Position numbers and translations under genes: made by a program. This document shows positions 1-11,300 of a DNA stretch of 64,000 nt, piece after piece. The DNA is from Narthecium ossifragum. Taxonomy: Eukaryota > Streptophyta > Magnoliopsida > Dioscoreales > Nartheciaceae. The DNA lies in assembly GCA_963920575.1 (NCBI GenBank), contig OY986965.1:1150866-1214865 (forward strand), given 5' to 3'. Under the pieces are notes generated by a model that was not told the origin of the DNA, did no database searches, and saw only the letters and a list, made by a program, of their open reading frames with translations. The first letter of the stretch is position 1. The number at the start of each line of letters is the position of its first letter.

Positions 1-140
1 ATGATTCCGAGACCAAAGGCACACACGGCCCACCCAGTACTCAAGCTCCCTCAATGCAACAGCCCCTGGCACTACGAAGGGGGAAAGCAAGCATGGTAAA
101 AGAGAGTTGAACATGGATGCGTAATTTGATAAAATGCGTT

Positions 141-340
141 NNNNNNNNNNNNNNNNNNNNNNNNNNNNNNNNNNNNNNNNNNNNNNNNNNNNNNNNNNNN
201 NNNNNNNNNNNNNNNNNNNNNNNNNNNNNNNNNNNNNNNNNNNNNNNNNNNNNNNNNNNNNNNNNNNNNNNNNNNNNNNNNNNNNNNNNNNNNNNNNNNN
301 NNNNNNNNNNNNNNNNNNNNNNNNNNNNNNNNNNNNNNNN
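141..340. other. Assembly gap (200 N)
   Basis: An unbroken run of 200 Ns. The round length suggests a scaffolding placeholder rather than a measured gap, so the distance between the flanks is unknown. Any apparent coding across it is meaningless. Confidence 0.97.
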
Positions 341-650
341 TTGTTTAGCTTCCAATATTCAAGTCATCTTCAAACTGAATTCTTTGGAGGACCAGTTTTT
401 ATTTGTTTGTATGTAACTACATTTAGACTCTTTCCATTTATCAAAACATCAAAGTGCATTTATATCCATAGATCTTTAGTTTGATTGCCAAATAGCTCTT
501 ATGAATTGCCAAATAGCTCAGATTTGTTTTTCAACATTCATTAGAATACATGCATGCTTCATTGGTACCTTTGAGTTCATGAGCAAGCCTTCCTTGGTGG
601 ATTAAAAATACAGGTTTCAGATGGAAGTCTGGATTGAGCTTGGTCCGAGT

Positions 651-747
651 CCAATATTTTTGTAATCATATTCTCTGTATTGTAGTGACATGCGTGATTA
701 ACATTCCAATATTTTTCTATTCATATTCTCTGTATTGTAGTGAGATG
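651..747. repeat. Short tandem duplication, 55-bp period
   Basis: A segment starting ccaatatttttgtaatcata at 651 recurs with few changes at 706. Both copies share tattctctgtattgtagtga. It is probably slippage or local unequal exchange in non-coding DNA. Confidence 0.7.
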
Positions 748-833
748 TAATGAGGCTATATCTTTGCACTATAGATGTGTAGTTGGCTGGAACTGTATCT
801 TATTTATCACTTCTTATCTATTCTAGGTTGCAG

Positions 834-1237
834 ATATGGTGTTCGGTATGGAATCCCCAGACAATTCTGTTCAATTTGCCTCAGACAGTGGTAATTCATG
901 AGTTCTTCCTATATGGCTTTTTCTCTACTCCTTGCTATTTATTTGTTGTATCCGTTTGATGACTAACTTATTGGTTGTAGCTAGGGTTGTGGGTGGATTT
1001 CAACCAACTTCTGCTCCTGGTGCTTTGGAGGCTATCATTCCATCAAAGTGTCGAATTGAGGGAACGGATCCTAATTTGGTAACAAAAGAGACATGTATCT
1101 CTGATGTTAATGTGGCTGAAGAGTCAATGGATCACTTGGAAGCTTCAAGTTTAGAAGCTGTGATTATGTTAGAGTATGAATCTGTCTGGGTGTCAATGTC
1201 TCTGTTTACATGCAATGTTTTTTGTAGTGTGCACTAA
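834..1237 (+). other. Possible exon pair of an unidentified gene
   Basis: Two stretches can be spliced in frame: 834-890 (acceptor gttgcag, donor gtaatt) and one opening at 981 (acceptor ggttgtag), which stays open to the stop at 1237. The joined reading gives a Ser/Glu-rich peptide containing MVFGMESPDN, VVGGFQPTSAPGALEAI and SMDHLEASSLEAV. I recognise no family. No start codon context, catalytic motif or convincing next exon is visible, and the assembly gap lies just upstream. It could be a partial gene, a gene fragment copied by a transposon, or chance. The end of the second exon is unresolved. Confidence 0.2.
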
Positions 1238-1738
1238 TAATTCCTTCCTAATTGGGTCATTTACCAACCCAGTTACCATAGGTAACTCCAAACCTGCAAA
1301 GAAAAGCGATAATTTGTCAAATATACCATAATATCATATTATCAAAATCACAGATATGTACACCAAAATACAGTTTGTGCACTTTGTCTTCCTAAATTTT
1401 TTTTTCCTCTGAAAGTTGTACAGCTAACAACACAAAGAAGCTGAAAATATGCTGACGAAAAAATCCAAACATACATAGGAGGAGCAGTCCTGCATGGAAT
1501 GCTTGAATCCTTGCAATGCATCAATCACAAAGGTGCCCTGTTAATATGAAGCACCGGAGATCATACCAATGCAATAATGCAGAATTGTTAATTTGATTCA
1601 CATGATTGCCTATCCAACTTTCAGAAATGAGTGTGAGTTCAACAAATATGGTGCTTAGCAAGAAAGTCAAAGCTTGATTATGACATTTTTTCATATCTTA
1701 GAGTATGAATCTGTCCCGGGTATCAATGTCTCTGTTTA
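1169..1738. repeat. 40-bp direct repeats about 530 bp apart
   Basis: ttagagtatgaatctgtc plus the following bases to ctgttta at 1169-1208 recur at 1698-1738 with only about three differences. The first copy overlaps the end of the doubtful exon; the second sits in non-coding DNA. The 490 bp between show no transposon signature I recognise. A partial duplication is the simplest reading. Confidence 0.65.
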
Positions 1739-4500
1739 TTTTTAGCAACAAATACGATGCATCTTCACTTTAGTTTTTCCAAGAAGCTTGCTATCATGAT
1801 AGCAGATCAATGAAAATTTTATGGCTATTAAATTCAGCTATATGGTTTACTTCCCACATTTTGGTTCAAATTCCATTATCAACTTCAAAATTTTCATCTA
1901 GAATTTTATTCTCACCAAAATCTCCCGCTCAAACTCCCATCTCCCCAACCTACTTCCAGCTGTGAGAGAGAGTGTGTGCGAGAGAGCGAGAGCGATGGGA
2001 TGGTTACCGGCTATAACCAGCCATCCCATACATCTCTCATCTCCTATCTCCCATATCTCTCATCCCCCTCTCCCCTCTCTGTTCCCCACGCCGGCGATCG
2101 CCCATCCCCCTCTCTCCCTCTTTCCCCACGTCGGCGACTGATAGAGTCTGCTTATCTACAGAGCCTATCAAGCCCAGATCTGCGTGGAGGTAGAGGGGAA
2201 CCCAGGAAAAGGAAGCAGAGAGAAGCAAGAAGAATGTGAGACAGAGAAGATGTGTATATATTTCATACCCTATAACTTCTACATCTTCGAATTATATAGA
2301 CTACTTCCTCAATCAAGGGTTGTTGATTGAAGATTACATTTGGCAACTAAATAACTAAATAACAAACCCAGCTAAGGCTTTTCTTAACTGATTATTTCCT
2401 CCAGCAACAGTAATCTCTGATAGATAGATTACTGCTGATCTCCTTCCGTTGGACGGTTGGAATCTTTGTTGGCAGCTGTGAAGGCAGCTGTTAAATTGAT
2501 CTCAGGATCTCCTTCCAGGTTGTAGCCGTTCCCTTCTATGGTAGGTCCATATCTCCCTTGGCTGCTGGTATGGTGGTTCCGGTGTCCTAACAGCGACCCC
2601 CCATCCCCCTCTCTCCCTCTCTGTTCCCCGAGGTCCCATGCCGTCGACCTCTCCCCCATGCCCCACGGCCCACACCGTCGTGACCATCGCCCCACGCTGC
2701 TGATGACCTCGCCCAATCCGCTGTCGACAAGATCCACGAACGGCTGATCATCGCCCCAAGCCCAACCAGGCGGTCCTCGAGCTCCGTGCCGCGTCGCGCG
2801 CTCCACCTTGGCCTCCTTCTCCCTTCAACGACGAGTGGCCGCTGCCTCTCATCCCCCTCTCTTCTCCAGCGACATCCCCAATCTCTAACATCCCGCGCGA
2901 TCAACGGCTCGACGAGATCTTCACCGGATCCTTTTGAACGTCGCTCCCCAACAGTCCGGCTAGATCTGCACCAGCCGCCCCTCACCGCCGTCAGTAGCCT
3001 CAAGTTTGCGGCATCAGCCCCACATCCGCCAAGATCTTCTCCAGCGACATCCCAATCTCCAGCACTTCGCGCGATCATATATCCGTGTCGTAGGCACGGG
3101 CATTCACTAGTATATATATAAAGATCGGTTTGCATGGCGTATTCTTCTTTGAGGTTTTTATGCGTTATGTGTGTAGTTGTAAGTGAAGTGAATATTATGG
3201 TGGATATGTGAGCTTGTGAATATGGTTTTTTGAAGTTTTAGTCCAGCATTATGTAGTTTTAGTCCAGTTTAAACTGAAGTTGTTGTATTAGCTTGCATGG
3301 CGTGTTCTTCTTTTGAGGTTGTGTGTGTGCAACTATCATGTTTTGTTTTGATTTGTCCCTAACCTATGCAAAGGCTTGTTATTGTTATTGTTGAATTTTC
3401 ATTACGGGTATTGTTTGAATTTCCGCATGTGTAACATATGGTTTTTGGTTTATTGTTGGCAGAGCTTAGACTTTCATTTTTAGGAGATGATTTTTGAAAA
3501 TTTAGTCCAACATTATGTAGTTTGTTTGTGAGTCAGAAGTTTGTTTTTTGTTGATATCAAACTGTAGCTTGGATTAGATGTGGAGCTATCTATCATGTGT
3601 TTTTGTGTAATAGTAATATTTGTAAATGGAATTATCTGAGTTTTGATTGTTTTTATTATCCTAACTTTTGTTGTGAAGTAATTTTAGAGTCATTTTATTG
3701 CTTGGAGAGAGTTCTTGGAAGTTTGCTAGGTCATGTTTTAGTTTGCATATAAGTGAAAAGTGATGCAAATTAAGTGAGATTTTGATGCCATTATCAAAAG
3801 ATATCATGTGGCCGAGCATAAACTTGGGGATTGATGGTGAAACAGTTTTATATTTATAACTTGGAGGACCTTGTTTTCATGGAAAGATAAGGGATTGGTC
3901 TAAAAATTCCAATTTTTTTTTGTAATTTCCTTTTTTATTTATTTGAGTTATGAGATTGAGCATCAAATAGATACCGCTAAGTTCAGTTGTTATATTGTGA
4001 ACAAGAGCAGAACTCGAGATTTTTTTTCTCCGAGTCAAAGAAGTCTCGTATTAGTACATGAGTATGATTAAGTTTTAAAAAAAATCCATATTGTAGATAT
4101 TTTAACAATTTTTATCCCAAAAACAATTCAATATATATAAAAAGTCAAAATAGTAAATGTGAGTTTTTTATTAATCAAAGTCCATAAAACTGGTAGATTC
4201 GGTTCATTCCATTCAGACAAACCAAACACTAAAATCACATCATAATGAGCAGGTTCAGTTCGTTTTTAACATGTCAATCAGACAACAGAATCAACATTCA
4301 CCGGAATCATCAAATTCAATTCAGCCCGTTCCACGGAATTACGATTCATCAGATTTCTCTGATTCGGGTATCCAAACAGTCCCCATAGAAATGGGGTGTG
4401 TTGGGAGGATGAGGAAGAAGACAAAAGTGAGCGACATGTGAGGGATGTGGGAAAGAACAACGTGGGGTTAGGGGAGGTGAGAGTGGAGAAGAGAGAATAG
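1239..4500. other. Gene-poor repeat-rich intergenic DNA
   Basis: No credible gene. Pyrimidine-rich blocks near 1965-2130 and 2585-2690 share a ccatccccctctctccctct-type sequence. 2430-3100 is unusually GC- and CpG-rich compared with the AT-rich surroundings, and its open frames look compositional. 3111-4500 is T-rich, with a diverged duplication: gcatggcgtattcttcttt near 3132 recurs near 3296, and ttagtccagcattatgtag near 3240 recurs near 3500. Confidence 0.6.
3083..3110 (+). mobile_element. Helitron-like 3' terminus
   Basis: A short hairpin (ccgtg 3083-3087 pairing with cacgg 3095-3099) is followed 11 bases later by cactag at 3105-3110 and then t. A hairpin just upstream of a CTRR end inserted next to a T is the known Helitron 3' signature. 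The GC-rich block upstream could be the body of a non-autonomous element. I could not find a 5' TC end, so length is unknown. Confidence 0.45.
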
Positions 4501-4514
4501 TTAGAGAATATGGA

Positions 4515-4898
4515 TTTTTTGACAAGTTGAGCCCGGGGGCTAGTGAAAAGCAAGTAACAAATCGATAAATTACATCAAAACTGGGGGCTATCCCCCCACC
4601 GGACCTCTCTTGGGCTCTCGGGGCTCCTACGCAAAACTTGGCCGACCACCGGCCCCTCGCGACCCTCGCAAGGCCATCGGCCTCCTCATTATCCTCTCTT
4701 GGTACGAACCGTACATGAATCTCCTTCAGCTGGGCTGCACTCCAACAAAGTCCTTGTAGTCGGCTACTTTGAGCACCGGGCCACTGTTTCCTCCCATTGA
4801 CACATTCAACCAAATCCTTAGAATCAGACTCCAACAGCACCCTCTCGCAGCCTCGGCTTCTGGCTGTGGTTGAAGGAGATGGATGTGGTTTAGGTCGA
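4515..4898 (-). mobile_element. 5'-truncated LINE remnant with RNase H-like end
   Basis: Read on the minus strand, the sequence encodes a fragment resembling the RNase H-like (RVT_3) C-terminus of plant LINE reverse transcriptases: VLLESDSKDLVECVNG, then VRFVPREDNEEADGLARVA, before decaying. It ends with caacttgtc and a short A run (T run at 4515-4520 on +). The flanks agaatatgga (4505-4514) and agaatattga (4899-4908) look like a target-site duplication with one mismatch. No intact reading frame remains. Confidence 0.6.
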
Positions 4899-5248
4899 AG
4901 AATATTGATGTATTTTGATCCAAAGATGTACGTTAGGGGCATTTAAGACTTTTTTATTATTAAAATATTATGGATATGAAAAATTGAATTTGAAATATGG
5001 TGTGGTGAGTGCAAATTATAGTGCGGAAAAAAACCCCGCGCAGCCATCCGATGCGATGTGGGATAAGCAATCATCGGAGGTGGGGTTTTTATTAGGGCTA
5101 GCGGTTCTTGGTGGCTGTCGATGGATCCCTCTTAAACCTCCCCAAACCCCTCTCCGCTCTCCTCCAATCCGAAAGGCGAAGGTACGCAACCCCTAATCAT
5201 GGGAGCTCCGTCTCTCCCTAATCGTATTCCCAAACCGCTGCACTGGGC

Positions 5249-5257
5249 TTAGGGTTT
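5249..5257 (-). promoter_or_regulatory. Telo-box upstream of the FIP1-like start
   Basis: ttagggttt is the reverse complement of AAACCCTAA, a motif enriched near transcription starts of plant housekeeping genes. It lies about 50 bp before the ATG. Its role here is inferred only. Confidence 0.35.
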
Positions 5258-5305
5258 TCGGATCACTGTACAAAGCCTTTGGAACCGCAGTTTCTTGATC
5301 TTGAA

Positions 5306-8300
5306 ATGGAAATGGACGATTTCGGCGACCTTTATGCCGATCTCGAAGACCACGTGAACGCTGGAATTCCGGGAGCACCTGGGGTTTGCAGTATGGGATC
5401 GGGGGAGGGAAGGGAGAGCGTTCAAAACCGTAAAGAAGCTGATTTCATTGGTGAGGAAGTAATGTCGGAGGATTTGGGAGAACGAGATAACGTGGCACTG
5501 GAAAATAGCGGTAGCAGTGATAGCGAGGATGACCTACATATAGTCTTGGATGAGGGGGATTGCTCGAGGCTTCCAGCTCTGCGGCGAGAAGTTACTGGGA
5601 ATGGTGGGATGTTAGCGGCCAAGAACTATGGAGAAGGCGAGGAGGATGGGAATTTGGCTATCACGACGAAGGATCATAAATGGAACGATCACATGCATTC
5701 AGCTGATGGGTTGGTGAAGGGCGGCATGGAAGGAGCAAGTGCGGAGATGGCCGGCGATAATTGTTGGGTATGTATAAATCATTACTCGAGTTAGCTTTTT
5801 TTTATTATCGCGTCACACTTATACATTGGTTCCAAATTCCAATTGTGTCTCTGATTTGATGTCTGATCACGGAAACCACGAGCGAATGGAGTACATACAT
5901 ATATAGTATTTGAATTTTCATTCTCTCCTAACTTTGCCTAATATAGGATACTCAGGGATTCAATTTCTTATGTGTTCTTTTTATAGTTACAGGTAAAGTC
6001 AGTGTTGAGAATTAGCACTGAAACTGTAAACGCATCCTGCATTTAGTGATCATAGATATCGCTGAGCCGTTTAAAGAGATTTTCTATCCTGGTTGTTTCA
6101 GTTTCTAGTTATTTTATCTACTTATGAAAATCAAATGATTGCTTTCTACGAACAATCGTTTTCAGAACCTTAGGGGGTGTTTGGTTGCTTGTATTAGCTA
6201 ATGCATGCATTAGCTAATGCAGCATTTTGGTCTATACCAGTGTTTGGTTGGTCACTACATTAACTAATGCATGCATTAGCTAATACAAAAGGCTGTTTGG
6301 TTGGCCACTGCGTTAACTAATGCATGCATTAGCTAATGCAAAAAAGGCCTCCAATGCTGCATTAGCAGATGCAATGCATTGCATTGCATTAGCAGATGCA
6401 ATGCATTGCATTGCATTAGCAGATGCAATGCAGTGCATTAGCTAATACAAGCAACCAAACACCCCCTTAATCTCTTATAGATGCTTATTAGTAGTGATAT
6501 CCTTATGTACCGTGGACCGTGTGCATTCCTCTTTATGTATAACCTTCAAAACCATTGTGAGTTCTTATGTCACATTCGCCACACTCAATGATCATTTGTT
6601 CTAATATTTATCTGGGTTCTCTGGGGCCTGTCACAACCAAGGGAGAATATAAAGCATTTTTTTCTTTAAGCCTAATGTTCTAAAAATGTTTCAGTTAGTG
6701 TAATCTGAAACCATTGATAATAGTTGTCTTGTATACATTGATAATTTGTATTTGTCTTTCCTCTGGCCATCGAAAGTGGATTGCTGATCAATAGCTCATT
6801 TTCTGTCATATATGTGGATCATTTGTATTTGTTTGACCTCTGGCTATCAAAATTGGATTGTTGATCAATAGCTCATTTTGTGTCAATCCATTAGCTGCTG
6901 TGCCTGTAATATTCACTCGACTCCTTTTTGAAAAGTTTCATGGCTTATTTTCTCCACCCTGTATGCTTTGCTAACACTGGATAGTAGTTTTTAAATATGT
7001 ATTGAAAAAGACCTCGGTTGTTATTGCACATATATAGTGTTCTGATTAGCTATTTTCTATAGCATGGAAAATCTCATTCAGCAGGAATTCCGAGTAGGAA
7101 AAGAATTCTGGTATCTGGAAGAGCTGACCATGATCAACTGTTAATTCCAACCTACCATACAGGAATTCACGCAGGAGCTCAGAATGAATTTGATTTCTAT
7201 CTCCCAAGAAATAGGTAAGCTCTATACATTTGTGAAAGGAAACTAAATTTCTATGAATTAAGAGGTCCCCGTAAAGATACAGAGTATTTTGCACCATGCT
7301 TTATCTTGGAAATTTTATTAATGTCTGTCTAATGGTTTTTGACAGGACACTATTTGGCATAGATATTGAGTCATTTGAGTGGAAGCCTTGGAGGCAGCAC
7401 AGAGTTGATATAGCAGACTTCTTTAACTTTGGTTTGGAGGAGGAAAGCTGGAAAAGCTATTGTGAACAAATTGTGTGTGTTATTCTATTGTGTTGTCTCC
7501 TTCCCTTAAAACATCAGTGTCATGTCTCATATTGTCACTATTTGTTTTTTGAAATATCATCATCAGGAAGAGTACAGGAAGCAAATGACAATCAGGTCCC
7601 CTGTCCATGAATCAGCAAAAGTGAATAAGGTACCCTGTTGGTATAGAGGTTCAATGTAAATTCTTTTCCACTGGCTAAGCTAGTTACATCACTTCCTCTG
7701 TGTACATCTTCCTATCATTAATTCATAGGTAGTAGCATCTGACTTGGTGTCAACAAACAATAAGCATAGTGGCATGGGTGACTTCAGGATGGTGAGCTAA
7801 TTATGGAAAAAAGCTCACTCTTGGATTGCTTTACCTATCTGTTTTTACCCAACAATACAAAGACTTTGTTTCTGGTTTTATTTCTCTTGATGCTACATAT
7901 CATGATAAAACTGCTGTTTTCCAGCCAAATGCTAGGGCTATTCAGGTTGAAAGTGGATTAAGCGAAAGATCACCATCAATAGATATCAGATGCCCACGAC
8001 ATTATGATTCTGATGTGGTAATACAGGTATTATAAGTTGCTTTCAAGTTATTTTCTACTGCTTTTGTCGTATTTACTATTTTTCTTCATGATTTGTGTAG
8101 ATTTCTACAAAGGATCATGTGCAAGATGCATGCAGTCCAGGCAAAGAAGAAACGGAACATGCAAAAGAGCAAGTAGATATAGATAGGACAGCATTGAGGT
8201 ATGAGATTGGAAATTCAGAAGGGTAAGAAATATTATGATTTTAATGATGTCTCGTAGTATGAAGGCTGCCTTAAGAGATCACAGGCTAAGCCATCAATGT

Positions 8301-11300
8301 ATGATCGAATTGCATTAGATGCCTATGCAATCTTCACTCTTCAGCAATTGGTTGACATGTTGTCCCTTTAATTTAGATGATATTATTCTATAAGCTGTAG
8401 GATTTGCTCTATTCATTTTTTGCTTTTTTGCATCTTTTTCCCCCTCTGTTTGCTAGATCATATTTTCTACTGAGCTATCTTGCATCCTTGATGAGTTGTT
8501 TGATTTGTTATTTCTGTCATCCATCTGTGCTTTTGCTAGTAAGAAACTGAACAAAAGATGTTTAGTTTCGACATAATCTGTATCACCCGAATGAATTAGT
8601 TGGCCAAGTGTCACATAATTGAATTTGGGGATGGTGGCAAAAAGTCCCGTTTTCTATTTTCTCCCTACTTTTACGGTTTCTTACGTATAGGGTTGTGCTT
8701 GATATACACGTATCAATCATTTATTACACTATTAGAATCTTGATGAAGATAAGCGTGAATTCAGCATAAGACACCAACTGCATGCAAATTCTGATATTTT
8801 GTCGTCAAGGCTGTATTATATAGTCTTCTTGTGACCTCAAGATCTGGGAAGCGATGTGCTTCACTTCTACAGCTTTGTCATGTCATCATTCCTGCTCCCT
8901 TTTTCTCATCTTCTCCAAGTACGGAAGGAGAACTTCAAGTTGAGAACGCCTCATCATCAGTTTGTGGTCATTTCATCTTCTTGGGTGTAGCATACACAAG
9001 CAAGGATTTGTTATGGGTATCCCAGTATTGTTAGTGGAGTATTCCAGGAATGTTCCTCCCATGTGTACCCAATTGACTCAATAGACCAATGTGCCCTAAT
9101 GGTAAAGTATTAAAGAATGCATATGCAAATATGAAATATGCAATCATCTAAATGCAATTGAAATTGCATTCGGTGACTAACACATTAGAAATCTCTCCTT
9201 TTTTTTAATATTCTATGTGCAATCTTGATGTTAAGTTGCAGGGGATATTACCTTAAATTGTTTCCATTTATTGATTTTTTAAAAATTTTGTTCTGGAATG
9301 GCGGTACCGTGTTTGGCTTTTGCTCATATTTAGTGATTGTGGTCAATCACCATGTATGTTATCATCTTGACTTATGAGTTGACTACATGTTAATTGCTTA
9401 CGCTTGTTTTACTTTGTTTATTGATTGTACCTCTAACTTATTGTTTCATTATTAAATTTGTTGAGTTCTTATCTCTTCTATGTCTAATACGATGCTCTTT
9501 TCATAAAGTTTTAAATATTCTAATTGGACTTGTTTTTACTGTTAACTTTGTGCGGCAGCCTCTTGTCCATGGATCGTGAAGGACAAAGAGAGGGTACTAT
9601 GGTGAGCTTTACGGAACACCATTATGCTGTCAAATCTGTAACAAAGGTTGCTGCTTTGGGAGCTAAAACTAAAATCACTACCAAGACATTTGGCGAAGAC
9701 AATTCTTTGCGGGCAAGTGCTTCCATGTTGGTAGTTGAGTCTCCTTGTGATGAAACTCCATTTAGCCAAGATTTAACTGGCTTTGACAACCAAAATAATT
9801 CATCCAAGGAAAAAATTGCTTCAGAGGATGTTCTTAGTCCTGCTGAAGAGAAATCTTCCAACTCAGTTTCTGGGTTAGAAGATTCACTTATGTCAGATGA
9901 CTTGGACCGCTACCTTTCTGACTACTCCGTAAGTGACACGCCCACTACAGAGCAAGAAGATGGCAGGAGCAGGATTCGTGGCTGTATGGCCTCTAAAGGA
10001 GCTGATAAATGCTCCAGCCGAAGAGATCATTGCAGTGGGGCTGGGTTGGATGTTTCCCCGTGTAATGATTACTCTTCTTTTCTGCTCTGCAAGAAACACC
10101 AAGACTACACTGATCACTTGGAGGTAGTCTGCAGAAGAGGGGAAAGGAATTCCAAACATAGATGTGATGGGAAAAATTCAGCTTCTCGTGTAGGAAGAGG
10201 ATCATCAGTGCATTCCGAACGAAGAAGAGATGCTGATGAAGCTAGAAGCAGACGTTCTAACAATAGACATTCACAGAATAAGGATTACAACATACCCTAT
10301 GTCAGGAGAAATAAGCGGAAACAAGGATTTGGTTTTACAGAGAATGATCTAAAAAGAAGGGATTTCTGCAGCCATGAAAGGGGCAGTGACGGTTTCGAAA
10401 TGAGATATGGTTGTCACAGTCCCAAACGAAAAATTTCAGAGCATGCATTGCCTAGGAGAGAAAAATACTGGTGTTTGTGGCAGGAGGAGAGGAAGGATGG
10501 GCACCATATCAAGGTGGAAGCTAAGCGTAATGACATGGCTATCGAGCATGGGTACACTAGAGGGTTAGGACATAAAGTGCGACAAAGTGATTTGACTTAT
10601 TCTGACAGAGAGGAAGAAATTTTTGATAGAAGATCCAATGAACATGCTTATCGTGAAGACAGAGAACGAAGATACTCTGAAAGAAGATCATCCTTTGAAT
10701 CGGAAGCTTCATGCCAATACAACAAAAATGATATTGGAAGTTGGAGCTTGCGTGAACAGCCATTGATGAAGTCTCAAACCTTTCGAGCTTTTGGCATTAT
10801 GGATGCGCGGCGATACGATGATACCAGTTTCCTAGCAAATGACTTGCCAAATTCAAGGAGATTAGGTGAAAGATATTTAGGTCACAGCAAAGTACATGAT
10901 GCCAGAGATTTCATTTCTAAGAAAACAGACACTAGGTTTTCTGTTCCAGACAACGAAAATGACCATTATTTATCATATGTACATGCCCCAAAGGATAGCA
11001 ATGATAATTTTATCAATAAAGAAAGAGTTTTCAGAGAAGATATTGCTAGCAGTCAGATGAAACAATTCAATAGGCTTGTAGATACAAGAAACTTTGATTA
11101 CGATGAAATCGGTTCTGCTAATCTCTATTCAGCTGATATGTTTTCCCCTCAGAGATCCTCTCATTATGGAGGTATTAGATATCAGAAGAATCAGCGTGAC
11201 AGGATGCTTGTTGATGTTCAGAAGCCTTTTGCTGACCACTGCCTGAGTAACTCTGGGAAAAGATTAACAGGCGAACACATTGAAGATGCCAGGGACCTCC

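Noticed and set aside
117..484. Open frames crossing the N gap
   Set aside because: Most residues are undefined X; no coding evidence on either side.
2587..3135. 182-residue minus-strand open frame
   Set aside because: It lies in a GC/CpG-rich block where long frames arise by composition. Arg/Gly-rich residues, no domain, and overlapping frames on the other strand are equally open.
4278..4553. 91-residue minus-strand Ser-rich frame
   Set aside because: Low-complexity frame overlapping the LINE 3' tail; no family resemblance.
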